The position numbers and the translations under genes were made by a program. A stretch of 43,314 nucleotides of DNA from the NCBI GenBank assembly GCA_036940085.1, contig JALLBK010000121.1, positions 1-43,314 on the forward strand, in the 5' to 3' direction. Positions 32,277 to 41,805 of this stretch are shown piece after piece; within the stretch, counting starts at the first letter, position 1; each line of letters starts with the position of its first letter. This stretch comes from Discostella pseudostelligera (taxonomy: Eukaryota > Bacillariophyta > Thalassiosirophyceae > Thalassiosirales > Thalassiosiraceae). Below the pieces are notes generated by a model that ran no database searches, had not been told where the DNA came from, and saw only the letters and a program-made list of their open reading frames with translations.

Positions 32277-34514
32277 TTACAACGGAACAAAACGATGGCG
32301 AAAGCCACCGGTGGATTGTACATCTATAACACGAACTCCACGACAATTCACCTCTTCTAGAGATTCATCATCGGATAGAATTTCACTGATACAGCTTTTG
32401 CATTCACAACTGCTCGAGCTGCTATCCAACATTGCTTCTTCGCTCTCGTACGTCATTTTCCTACGACGTCCGCACTTGTAGGCAAGGCATTCTTGTTGCT
32501 CTTCCAGAAATCGCTTAGTGGTGTTGCTCCTATGCTTGCCAGTGCTCTCAAATACAACCGATAAAGGAGCCGTGATGATCATATCCATACCCCAGCGGGT
32601 CTTAGAAACGAGGTTCTGATGGAAATGACCGCTAAAACAAGCTTTGACATTGTATTGACGGAACAGCTCGAGGGCCTGAGTACGACTTTTCTTCGGCATG
32701 GAGAAGTAAGAATCAGGGAACGATGATGTTGCATCCACAGCAGTTGATTCCCCCTCCTCGGATGCAAGCCATTCTTTTGGATAGGGAGATGATCCAGTAA
32801 GCTCTTCCGGGTCTTCTTTTTCGTCGTAGAGAAACCACGGATGGTGCGCAAACACAAATATATTTGCAGCTTGATGCTCTTTGGCATACTGAAGTCGATT
32901 CTCAAGCCATCGAAGCTGGGTGTTAAATATCCTTTCGGCACCAGATCGATCGACGAAGAGAACATTATTGAGAACAATATTGTACGAGCCATTTGACCAG
33001 AAAGCCAGGTACTCGTCTCCGAATGCCGACCGAAAACGAGCAATTGATCGGGGTGTAGGCCGATTGCCGACATCATGGTTGCCACAGAGACACACGAGCG
33101 CAATGTCCGGGTGGAGCCTTGTACAGAGAAGTCGAATAGCAGAGTGAGAACGAATCATGGTGAGAAGTAGTGTACGAAACGAGATAATGCACTTACAACG
33201 ACCATATCTTCTTGAAGTCCTCGTTCTGCTCATCTTGAATGAAATCACAGACTTCTCTAGAAGCAATGCCGGTTTCACTATTGAAGAGAGTTGACGGGCT
33301 TTGGCGTTGGAAAAGATTCGTCGAATGAATGACATGAGAATGAAGCCAGGAACTTTAATAAAAATCAGAGAACGCATAGAGTTACTCACAACTTCGACTT
33401 GCCGCCCTTCTTCTTCTCGAATGAAAATTCCATGTCGACTGTCAATAAGAAGAGGTAACGTTCACATGATGATGTTAGACGTGAATACATATCATTAATA
33501 AATCGATTGCATGGAAATCTCACCTAGGTCACCACAAACGCAAACAAATGCCGGACGGGGCTCCATCGCATTGATGAGGTTGACTGCACCCACCGAGTAC
33601 TCCATTTCCGCCTGCCAGCTCTCATTATTCTTCGTGATTCCAAACTGTGTATCGGCGCAAACGACAAATCTATGCGAAGACGAGTGGTGTTCCATCTCGC
33701 ATGGTTGACAATACGGTGCAGATGGATTGAATGCTGCAACGAGATTCGCATCCGATGCAGCAGATAGATTCTTTGAGATGACATCCTTGGTAGAGACTTG
33801 GCCAGGGACAAACATCGTAGTCGTTGGAGACGCTTCCGACAAAGCATCTCCATCTATGGAAGTTAATGAACGATCACTACTACTTGAATGAGTGCTTAGC
33901 TTGTTGCAGCTTCCCTCGTCGCTGCCGATACTAGTAATACTGGCCTTCCTTGTAGAAGTCCTAGCATCTGACTCAATGGACTGCTGCATCTGTTTTAGGT
34001 CTAGATGCATAACTTCCTCCTGGTCGCTTTCCTCCTCTGGCAAGGTGAGCATCGAACAAAACGATGAGCTCATTCTGCAGGTATCATTTCTCTTCAATTT
34101 CACTAGATGTGCACGCTCTTGGGAGGGGGTTGGCTGAGGCAATCGATGATGACGTAGTGTTCGATGGCGCTGTGCATCTGTGAATCTATTCGCCGTCTTG
34201 GCCGTGTCGGTGCAAATAGATGTTAATGGAGATTTTACCAATGGATGGTACTGCTTCGTTGGGATCTGTTGCTTTCCCAATACGACGGGGTTGCATTCGC
34301 CAGTGGCGTTTCGAGGAGCCAGAGCCGAGTTCATAGGGTCGTATTCGATGCAATCTGTCTCGGTGTCGTCGTACAAGTTACGATAGCCGATGCAATTGCT
34401 ATCCTGATCCGCCGTTGGTATTACAACTTCTAATAACATGTCGGCACGAGATTCCTGATTTATGCGAACTTTAATTTTGGATGGAAGCTGTTGAATAGCC
34501 TTCACTGATGTCAT
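32277..34514 (-). CDS. CPPED1-like calcineurin-type metallophosphoesterase
   Basis: Four exons (minus): 34514-33524, 33438-33390, 33256-33197, 33117-32277; 646 aa, introns of 85, 133 and 79 nt, all GT-AG, frame closed. Metal-binding motifs are all present: ADTQFG (Asp288), CGDLVD (328-332, formed across the first splice), CGNHDVGN (His381), AHHP (about 457-460) and SGHFH (about 529-533). The order and the wording GDLVD, GNHDVGNRPT match human CPPED1 (a Ser/Thr phosphatase of about 314 aa), with D-x-Q in motif I as in that family. Two additions are unusual: a disordered, Ser/Thr/His-rich N-terminal extension of about 280 residues, and a C-terminal insertion with a Cys pair (CECKSC) before RVIDVQSTGGFRHRFVPL. 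Substrate unknown. Confidence 0.9.
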
Positions 34515-35061
34515 CCCAACTATGTGCAGACCGCGCCGCCAACACCATGCAAATTTCCACTATCGAGATTCCACGCGTCGAGTATTTCCTATTCTCGATG
34601 CAGGCGAATCAGAAGGCTTCTGATGGTGTCGTTATTATTGCCATTTGATCTGAGCCATCGTCATCTTCAACATCATCCAGTTGCAGTGATGAATCTCAAA
34701 GAATTCCTGAGGTGGAGGACCGGCCGGGTGGCTAACGAATGAATCGAGTATGAGTGGGTGTCATCATCATGGTCATGGAGTGGCATGCATTGATTCGATC
34801 GACCTCCAACAAAAGAAGATTCCCACTCCGTTGGTGTTGGATGCATCTTCCGTTCATCCTCTTGCTGACATCATATCGACGTCACAGACTGACGTCAAGG
34901 CTGATGTCATCCAGAGTGGAAGTGACGGACAAACTGAGACAGTGAGTCACCATCGACGGACAGACAGAGAGTTGATTCCCAAACGAACCATGAACAAAAG
35001 GAACTCACTACCACATGAAATCTACCTACTCCTACCATGCTAGGAGTACTACTATCTACCA
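34515..35061. promoter_or_regulatory. Upstream region of the CPPED1-like gene with a cluster of CRE/bZIP-like sites
   Basis: Four TGACGTCA-like sites lie in 44 bp: TGACATCA (34866-34873), CGACGTCA (34877-34884), TGACGTCA (34890-34897) and TGATGTCA (34902-34909), spaced 11, 13 and 12 bp, close to one helical turn. They lie about 350-395 bp upstream of the minus-strand CPPED1-like ATG, but also inside a short plus-strand ORF where they spell Asp-Val or Asp-Ile, so a coding cause is possible. Confidence 0.4.
34750..35043 (+). CDS. Possible small protein or orphan first exon (MSGCHHHGHG...)
   Basis: 97 codons from a good ATG. The opening MSGCHHHGHGVAC and ID-rich text recall the His-rich start of PITH-domain proteins, but the domain itself is missing. 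A strong GTGAGT splice donor sits at about 34941 in frame, yet no downstream exon is visible on this strand before the antisense SLBP gene. It may be a real small gene, a displaced first exon, or chance. Confidence 0.25.
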   Translation: MSGCHHHGHGVACIDSIDLQQKKIPTPLVLDASSVHPLADIISTSQTDVKADVIQSGSDGQTETVSHHRRTDRELIPKRTMNKRNSLPHEIYLLLPC

Positions 35062-36568
35062 CTACAAAATATCATCGTCACTGTCACTTTCACACTCGTC
35101 CAATAACCCAGTATCTCCTCCTCCCATCATCATAGCCTTCTGATACGCAGCCTCTTCATCAAAGTGTGATACTTCATTCATCGTCCCTTCTTGTCCATTC
35201 TCATTGTTATCTTCCATTCCACAACCATCACACGCACCGGCATTCATCTTCATCATTATCTCCTCAAAGTTGTTGTCATCGTTAGCAACCTTCATTGAAA
35301 ACAAGCGTGCCTCCTCCCCGACATTCATGCAACCAAATGCCACTTGCAACCCCGACGCTTTCGCTTGTGCAATCTCCTCTTCTTGGACATCTTCTTTGGT
35401 GGAACATGGACGTGGCGCCAACGTGATGGTTGTTTGAGAGGATGGTTGCAGATCAACGGGATCGTATTGGTGCAATGCCCGACGCCTTTATTGCAATAGT
35501 TTTTGGTTGGCCAACAAAGAAAACAATCATCAGATTGTTGCAGAATTATCATCGATACACAATCGAGGTTGAAAAAGGTTGAAACAATTGTGTCAGATGG
35601 TCTGAGCGTTCACAGTTAACTAAATAAAAAAGGTTTCTTGAAACTCACCATGCATTCAATAACCCCTGCCATCGTTTCGCTGGTATGTCCGCCCTATGAT
35701 CGGGTGTCATTGGACATTCCAAGCTACGTTGTCTGCGTTTGTCTTTTGGTACCTTCTTGATGTATTCTTCATATCCAACAGTGTTCTTTCCGAATAGGAC
35801 TTGCCGTAAGCGTTGGCTAATCCGACGCGCCTCGGCGGGTATGGACGGGTTGAGTTTGGGTGTATCGTCATTGATGTTGTTGTTCTTCGAGGCGGTCGAT
35901 TCAGTGGTTATTGGACCAGTACATAGCGTTTGGGACGAGGATGTTGTCTCCGTGGGTGTGATGATATTCTTTCTGTGTGGTGGCGGTGGTGGTCGGCGGT
36001 GTAGATTGCGTTGCTGGTGTGTGTCATTGGAGGATTGTCGACGCTGCCGACCCATTTTGCCGCCGCCTTGACGGCCTCCTCCTCCACTATTACCGCCAGC
36101 ATAGCCACCATCACGTCCTCCTTCGCTATGACGATAATTGTTTTCACGATCCACATGTTGCACGTAGCGACCGTCGCTAGTGTTTTGAGTAGTATAGGCG
36201 ACAGTATGACTAGGGTGGTTGGGTTGATGTTGATGCACCTTCGTCGGAGCTACCCAGCGACTCGACGACGATGACCCGTTGCCCTCGTGCCGACGATCAT
36301 GATTGGTGGCTCTGAACCCCATCTGGTGGCTGTACTGATTGGAACTCATTGACAAAGAATATTTGTAATGAGAGGAGTGCGATGGTGTATCGTAGATTGT
36401 CGATTCGATAGGAAGAGATGTGAGCTCATGGATGCGATGTTTGATGTGCATGCCATCTTCTATCCTTTTCTCTTCTATCTTGTGCCATGTGGAGTAAATG
36501 GCGGGAAGAAATTTGGCGCCACCCCAGCCACAGCCACAAACGTCAGCAGCCATGAGCAGCCACGTCAT
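35062..36568 (-). CDS. SLBP: Histone RNA hairpin-binding protein (SLBP)
   Basis: Two exons (minus): 36568-35649 and 35485-35062; 447 aa from the first ATG. Intron 35648-35486 (163 nt, GTGAGT to AAAG) splits Trp307. The RNA-binding domain spans about 248-316: RRISQRLRQVLFGKNTVGYEEYIKKVP, then PMTPDHR in place of the animal TPNK, then KRWQGLLNAW-RRALHQYDP. GKNT..Y..Y...VP and the final W...L..YDP are diagnostic. SLBP binds the 3' stem-loop of replication-dependent histone mRNAs and is needed for their processing and translation. The tails are low-complexity (Gly, Ser, His) and the C-terminus is acidic (ESDSDDDIL). The true start may be a later ATG (for example 36451 or nearby), because E2F-like boxes lie inside the first 26 codons (36496-36520). 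Confidence 0.92.
36496..36520. promoter_or_regulatory. Paired E2F-like sites at the SLBP 5' end
   Basis: AAATGGCGGGA (36496-36506) is the reverse complement of TCCCGCCATTT. TTTGGCGCC (36512-36520) is a second E2F-type site five bases on. SLBP is an S-phase gene in animals and plants, so E2F control would be expected; if so, translation starts downstream of this pair. Confidence 0.5.
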
Positions 36569-36794
36569 TCAACTTCATTCAATCACAATGATCGATGCTC
36601 ACAAAATCAGAAATTAGATCAAGGAGTTAAGAGATGGACACGATGACGATGAAGTCGTCGAGCTCGCATTCTGCCCACATCTATCCGCATCCGTAGATAG
36701 TAGGGCTCATCTTACTATCTATTGGAACCACGAGCTCGTTACTAAGTTCATCACTGTTCAGCAGCATAGCTTGAATGCCCATAGTAAAGATTTC

Positions 36795-38504
36795 ATGCCT
36801 ACGACAATGATGGTGTGGGACCGAAGAGAATCGGTATGCAGTTGTACAACTTGGGCGGTCATATTATTACTTACTCTCCGCACAACAACATGGAGCTTTC
36901 AACTCCCCACTCATCGACATAATAGTATCATTACTACGCGACATAACATCTTGGCGCAGAAGCAGCCGCCGCATCCCAGCCTCCTTCACCTCAGTTCGTC
37001 ATCATCCTCGTCATCCATCGACGAACAAACAACTTCATCATCATGGAAACCATCCATATCTTCACTATCAGAACGCAAATCATACTTACGCACTCAATCT
37101 CAATACTCTTCCGAAAATCTTGGCACACTTGGTTTTCATCACGTGGAATTCTACACTGGCGATGCTTTCATGACCGCGAAGCGATTTGAATTGGCCTTGG
37201 GTATACCCATCACTTGTTGGAGTTCTCTTGCTACCGGTAATGATGTTTGTGTCACGTATGGGTTGGAATGTGGTGGTTGTGGTAGTGATGGAAAGGGTAG
37301 AGAGCCAGGAGAGGGAGTGCGATTTATGATTACCGCTCCATTGAGCAGGGCATTGCAAAAGAGCAACAACAACAATCCCAATGTCATCACTACCAATACA
37401 GCAGGGTCCAATGTAGATATGACGGCACCACTACCATTGCCTGGATATGATGTCAATGCGGCTCATGAATTCTACTCAAAGCATGGACTGGCAGTGCGTG
37501 CCGTGGGTGTGGAAGTAAAAGATGTTCAGATGGCATACGACTGTGCTGTAGAGAATGGTGCAGTGGGTGTGTTGGAACCTACCTCCATTCCGAACTTGAA
37601 AAGAGAGAAGGGGTTTGTGCAAGATTGTCATATAGCTGAAGTGAGCTTGTATGGTGATGTGGTACTTCGCTTCGTTAGTTTTGATGGAAGTGGGAGCGAT
37701 AATGCAATCACTTCCGACTTGAATCAACCAACTCCCTTCCTACCCAATCTATCACCGTACCCCTCCTACAAGAGCTCCAAATCAACCTACGGACTCACCC
37801 GATTAGATCATACCGTGGGTAATGTCCCCGATCTCCTATCAGTACAAAACTACATTCAGACATTCACTGGCTATCATCCCTTTGCGGAATTTACTCCCGA
37901 GGATATTGGCACTGTAGAATCTGGACTAAATAGTGTCGTCCTCGCCTCAGACAACGAGGCAGTATTACTCCCACTCAATGAACCCACTAATGGCAAACGG
38001 AAAAGTCAAATCCAAACTTATCTAGAACAAAATGAAGGACCGGGGATACAACATATCGCTATCAAAACCAGTGATATTTTCCATACTATTGCACAAATGA
38101 GATATGCCGAAGAACATTTGGGTGGATTTGAATTAATGGTCCGTCCATCCTCGCAATACTATGAAGAATTACCAATGCGACTTGGTGGTAAACTATCGAT
38201 GGATCAATATGAACAGTTGGAGAAGTTGGGCATATTGGCTGATGCTGATGATGAGGGAGTTTTGTTGCAAATCTTTACGAAACCATTGGGCGATCGTCCA
38301 ACTTTGTTCTTTGAATTTATTCAGCGTATTGGTTGCATTATAGAAGAAGAAGAAGAAGAAGAAGAAGATGATGATATGGAAAGCAAGAGCAGCAGCAGTA
38401 CAAGACGGATCAAAGAGAGACCTGGCTGTGGTGGCTTTGGGCAGGGAAATTTTCGCGAATTGTTCAAGGCAATTGAAGATCATGAGAAGACGCTAAATGT
38501 ATAA
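36795..38504 (+). CDS. HPD: 4-hydroxyphenylpyruvate dioxygenase (HPPD), plastid-targeted
   Basis: Converts 4-hydroxyphenylpyruvate to homogentisate, precursor of plastoquinone and tocopherol. 569 aa from ATG 36795 (the frame extends upstream only to a TTG). Iron ligands are His339 (RLDHTVGNV), His420 (GIQHIAIKT) and Glu507 (LFFEFIQRIG). The N-terminal vicinal-oxygen-chelate half begins LGFHHVEFYTGDA. The N-terminus has a signal-peptide core (WAVILLLTL, about 20-28) followed by TTTWSFQLP, where Phe at about 35 fits the diatom plastid ASAFAP-type cleavage signal, then a Ser/His-rich transit stretch. A (GAA)8 tract (38343-38366) encodes EEEEEEEEDDD in the loop between the last beta strand and the C-terminal helix GCGGFGQGNFRELFKAIEDHE; this loop is variable in the family, so activity is probably kept. 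Confidence 0.95.
   Translation: MPTTMMVWDRRESVCSCTTWAVILLLTLRTTTWSFQLPTHRHNSIITTRHNILAQKQPPHPSLLHLSSSSSSSSIDEQTTSSSWKPSISSLSERKSYLRTQSQYSSENLGTLGFHHVEFYTGDAFMTAKRFELALGIPITCWSSLATGNDVCVTYGLECGGCGSDGKGREPGEGVRFMITAPLSRALQKSNNNNPNVITTNTAGSNVDMTAPLPLPGYDVNAAHEFYSKHGLAVRAVGVEVKDVQMAYDCAVENGAVGVLEPTSIPNLKREKGFVQDCHIAEVSLYGDVVLRFVSFDGSGSDNAITSDLNQPTPFLPNLSPYPSYKSSKSTYGLTRLDHTVGNVPDLLSVQNYIQTFTGYHPFAEFTPEDIGTVESGLNSVVLASDNEAVLLPLNEPTNGKRKSQIQTYLEQNEGPGIQHIAIKTSDIFHTIAQMRYAEEHLGGFELMVRPSSQYYEELPMRLGGKLSMDQYEQLEKLGILADADDEGVLLQIFTKPLGDRPTLFFEFIQRIGCIIEEEEEEEEDDDMESKSSSSTRRIKERPGCGGFGQGNFRELFKAIEDHEKTLNV
38343..38366 (+). repeat. (GAA)8 microsatellite within the HPPD coding region
   Basis: Eight GAA codons followed by three GAT codons give an acidic insert in the C-terminal loop of HPPD. 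Confidence 0.9.
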
Positions 38505-38729
38505 TACAGGTTATTGGTTCTGCACTCTCTTTCGGAGGTTGACGTCCTGCATCATGCCATTGCACTCAATTCAAATTCGCATAGTCGTCATCATCGGTGC
38601 ATGTAGCAACAAATTATATGGAAGGTCTAGGTATCTACTCGGACAACGCGTGCGAGGCTTCATGCTCATGATATTAATATCTTCTTATGTACATTGTTCA
38701 ATTATGTTCGGTGAATAAATACATGCTAT

Positions 38730-41441
38730 TTACGAATGTTCCATCAAGAAATCAAATATTTGATCATCATCTTCCGGATTCCAAATTAAGCTTTGGTTGT
38801 CCTCGGTATCCTCGGGCATTAATTGGTGCTGGATAGGGCTCAAGTCGATTGGATTGTCCGCCTGTCCTGGATTGGGATGGGTCGTTCCACTGCCACTGCC
38901 ACCACCACCGCTGCCCGTCGCGGATGCACCCCCTCCTCCTCCACCGCCACCTCCAGCACTCGTTGCAGCAGACTTGTCTCCATCACCACTGTCCGTTTTA
39001 CTATCGCGGCGCTGACTACCCGCAGCATATTCCTTGACACCACTCTTGCTCAGTTCAATCTGCATTAACGCACGCATCTTGTTCTGAAAGGCCATCTGCC
39101 CACGCATCTCTTGCTTCATCAACGTGGATTCCTTCTGTGCTTGTAGGGTCCGACCAGTCGAGAGGGGGTTATTCACCGTGGAGGTGGAGGTACTGTTAAC
39201 ATTAACATTGTCCGACATGATTGGGATGCTAGGTGCAGCCGAATCTTTTCCATGGGGTGGACCGGATGTTTGATGAGCATGATGGCTAAGATATTCCTCC
39301 TGACTTACTTTCGCCCCGTATATCTGGGGTGCTTTGGGAACGTGAATTGTAGGAGACGACGGCCCAGATGCTCCAGCTTGTGCCCCCCTTGCCGCCTGCT
39401 GCGATAATGATGGAATACCGAGTTGAGTTTGGGACTGACGTTGCCCCGCCAATCCATAATTCTGATGGTGTCCCTTGGTCGTAGCAGTGTTCACAACCTT
39501 TTGCAGCGGCGAGTAGGCCAATTGGGAAGCCGGGGCAGCATAATTATACTGCTGTTGCTGCTGTTGGTATTGCTGCTCCCCTTGACCTTGACGAGGAGTG
39601 GTAGCATTGTATTGACTGTAATATTGATCATCGTACTGCTGATTATGCGAGGTGTGATACCGTCCGGAGACACGAGGCGAGTTATGAAATTGATCCGTCG
39701 ATTGCGAACCACTACCCGCTAGGAAGGAATGAGATGCATGGGGGACACATGCCGCGACTTCATGAATGTAGGGATCATTGGCATGCATCGAGGCGGCAGT
39801 GGCAGCGGCTTCTTCCAATGTGGGTTGCAGGGATTGGTGGACTTGCTGTTGTCTATCCGCTTGACTTTGTACCTTCCGTATTTCCTCAAGTTGCTGAGAA
39901 AGTGCTTGATACAGTCCACCCAGATAACCAAAGGCTTGGCCGATGGGACTATCTTCCTCCTGGGATGTGAGCATTGGCAATTTAAGAATACCAGAGCACT
40001 CTCCATCGGTGGATATCTGACTTGCAAAGGTGGACGTTGCCCCGTTCGCGGGCGAGGATCGTTGCGAGGACTCCTTCCCATCAGCCTCTCTTGGTTCGGT
40101 AAGTGAGGCATGAGTACAATGGGCCGCAACTTCACCGCAACTCAAACTTCCTGCACCTTCGACATCATCCTCATCCACTTCACTCCCTTGCTGCGCAAAC
40201 CGTTTCTGGAATCCATCAAGCGCCACATCATAATTCGTCATGAATTCTTTTCGACTCTTCTCGCGGTTCAATCGATACTTTTGCAAGTGACTTTTGACCC
40301 GTTCACTTGTGATCTCGGAGTTGGGACGCATAAATTCCATAATGGCGGAGGGACTAGCATGCTTGAGACCAACGTCGAAAATTGCCGAAACAAAATCTCT
40401 ATGAAGCTATTTTGAAATGGGGAAAGAGTAGAGATGACACAAGATGTGAAGTGGGGGAGATTTGATAAAATAATGCGAGGGAACTAATACTGCACTCACT
40501 TCATCTGGCCAAGTAAATCGCTTTGACCACCGGTTATCTGAATTGGAAGTCTTCCCCTTCTTTCGCATTGGTTGCCTACCACCCCCGCCGCTACTGGTGC
40601 TGCCGCTGCTGGGAAACTCCTCGGTGAGAGGTGATGCCTTTGCCTTCGTTTTTGAGCGACGTCCCCTGGCCGATGCCACCGACACTAACGAAGAAGAGGC
40701 GGGTAGAGTAGTGGATCCACTGCTACTTCTCGTTCGGGACATTCGTTCACTGGCTTGTGATGATCCTTCTCCATCATCATCGCCATCAACTGATTGATAG
40801 CTCTGCTGCGAATATTGATATTGACCACCGCTATTATTTTTAGGAGTATCATTCGTCGGTGGAGGTGGCAATGGCGGCATCGGCGCCATAACGGAGGATA
40901 GGTTTGTCATTTGGGGTGTACTGCTTTGGGCCAAATCATCGTAGATATCCATCAACTGGGGCACGACGCTTCCCGCTGATGGGTTGGAGGTAACGGCCGC
41001 GACGGTCACTCGACTGCCGCCGTTCATGAGGTTATTATTGGAATTTCCCTCCATCGAGACATCCGTAGAATGATTATTTAAACTCATGTCAGATCCGTAG
41101 TTAACGACGGCGACACCGGGGGGGTGATTAAGAAGAATACCGCCGGTAGGGCTTGCCGACATAATGGTTGATGACTCGGCGGCTCGACCCAAGAGCTCGA
41201 GTACTAACGATGAAGCAGATGGCACCAACGACTGCTGCTGCTTCTTCTTCTTCTCGCCCCCGCCCTCGTCGTCAAAAATGTCAATTATATTGGGTGTCGA
41301 TGATGGTATCGTTCTACCAGCATTGTCTTCTTTGGCGGAAGAAGATCCGAAACGTCTCCTACCATTGCCCCGGCATGAGACGATGGTGTTGCGGCTGCCG
41401 ACTGTCCCGACGCCGACGACACTGCAGTTTGGTGGAGGCAT
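38730..41441 (-). CDS. GARP-type Myb (SHLQKYR) transcription factor
   Basis: Two exons (minus): 41441-40500 and 40406-38730; 872 aa. Intron 40499-40407 (93 nt, GTGAGT to AAATAG) joins Glu314 to Leu315 inside the DNA-binding domain. The domain (about 303-365) reads NRWSKRFTWPDE-LHRDFVSAIFDVG, then RPNSEITSERVKSHLQKYRLNREKS; SHLQKYR is the GARP signature of ARR-B, PHR and GLK-type factors. The basic stretch just before it (RGRRSKTKAKA, MRKKGK) may be a nuclear signal. The rest is low-complexity: poly-Gln and Gly-rich after the domain, Asp/Glu-rich at the end (PEDDDQIFDFLMEHS), a possible activation tail. No receiver domain is seen. ATG 41441 is the first ATG; the frame is open upstream to a TTG at 41567. 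Confidence 0.9.
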
Positions 41442-41805
41442 GTTGAGAGATTCGAGCACAAGATGCAAAGATTCCCTGCCTTCGGGAAAAGATTCATTGT
41501 CCGCCTCCGGCAATTCTTCTCTCTCATTCAACAACTCAACGCAGCTTGACGCACAACAAAAAATCAAAGGTTCAACCTCGCTCGCTCGACCACACGGTAC
41601 TCAAAGTTTCCTGAATGTCTTTGCGCATATTCCTACGTGATTTCGAACTTCAGATGGGCGTGAGAAATGAGAAAGGACTAAATTCCCCACAAAGTTCCCG
41701 CCATCATGTCACTCATCATCCACCACCACCACCACCACCACCACGCACCTATCTCCACAAATGCTTGTCAAGGCACCATAAAATCATTATACCATCACTG
41801 CGACC
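41442..41805. promoter_or_regulatory. Divergent promoter of GARP factor and CDF transporter
   Basis: 364 bp with TTCCCGCCAT at 41695-41704, the E2F-like core also found in several other promoters, about 100 bp before the CDF ATG. A (CCA)8 microsatellite lies at 41720-41743. Confidence 0.5.
41720..41743 (+). repeat. (CCA)8 microsatellite
   Basis: Eight perfect CCA triplets in the leader region of the CDF gene. Confidence 0.9.

Noticed and set aside
36771..36794. HPPD start at 36771
   Set aside because: The codon is TTG; the first ATG in frame is 36795. Likewise the GARP frame opens with TTG at 41567 and the coiled-coil frame with GTG at 18349.
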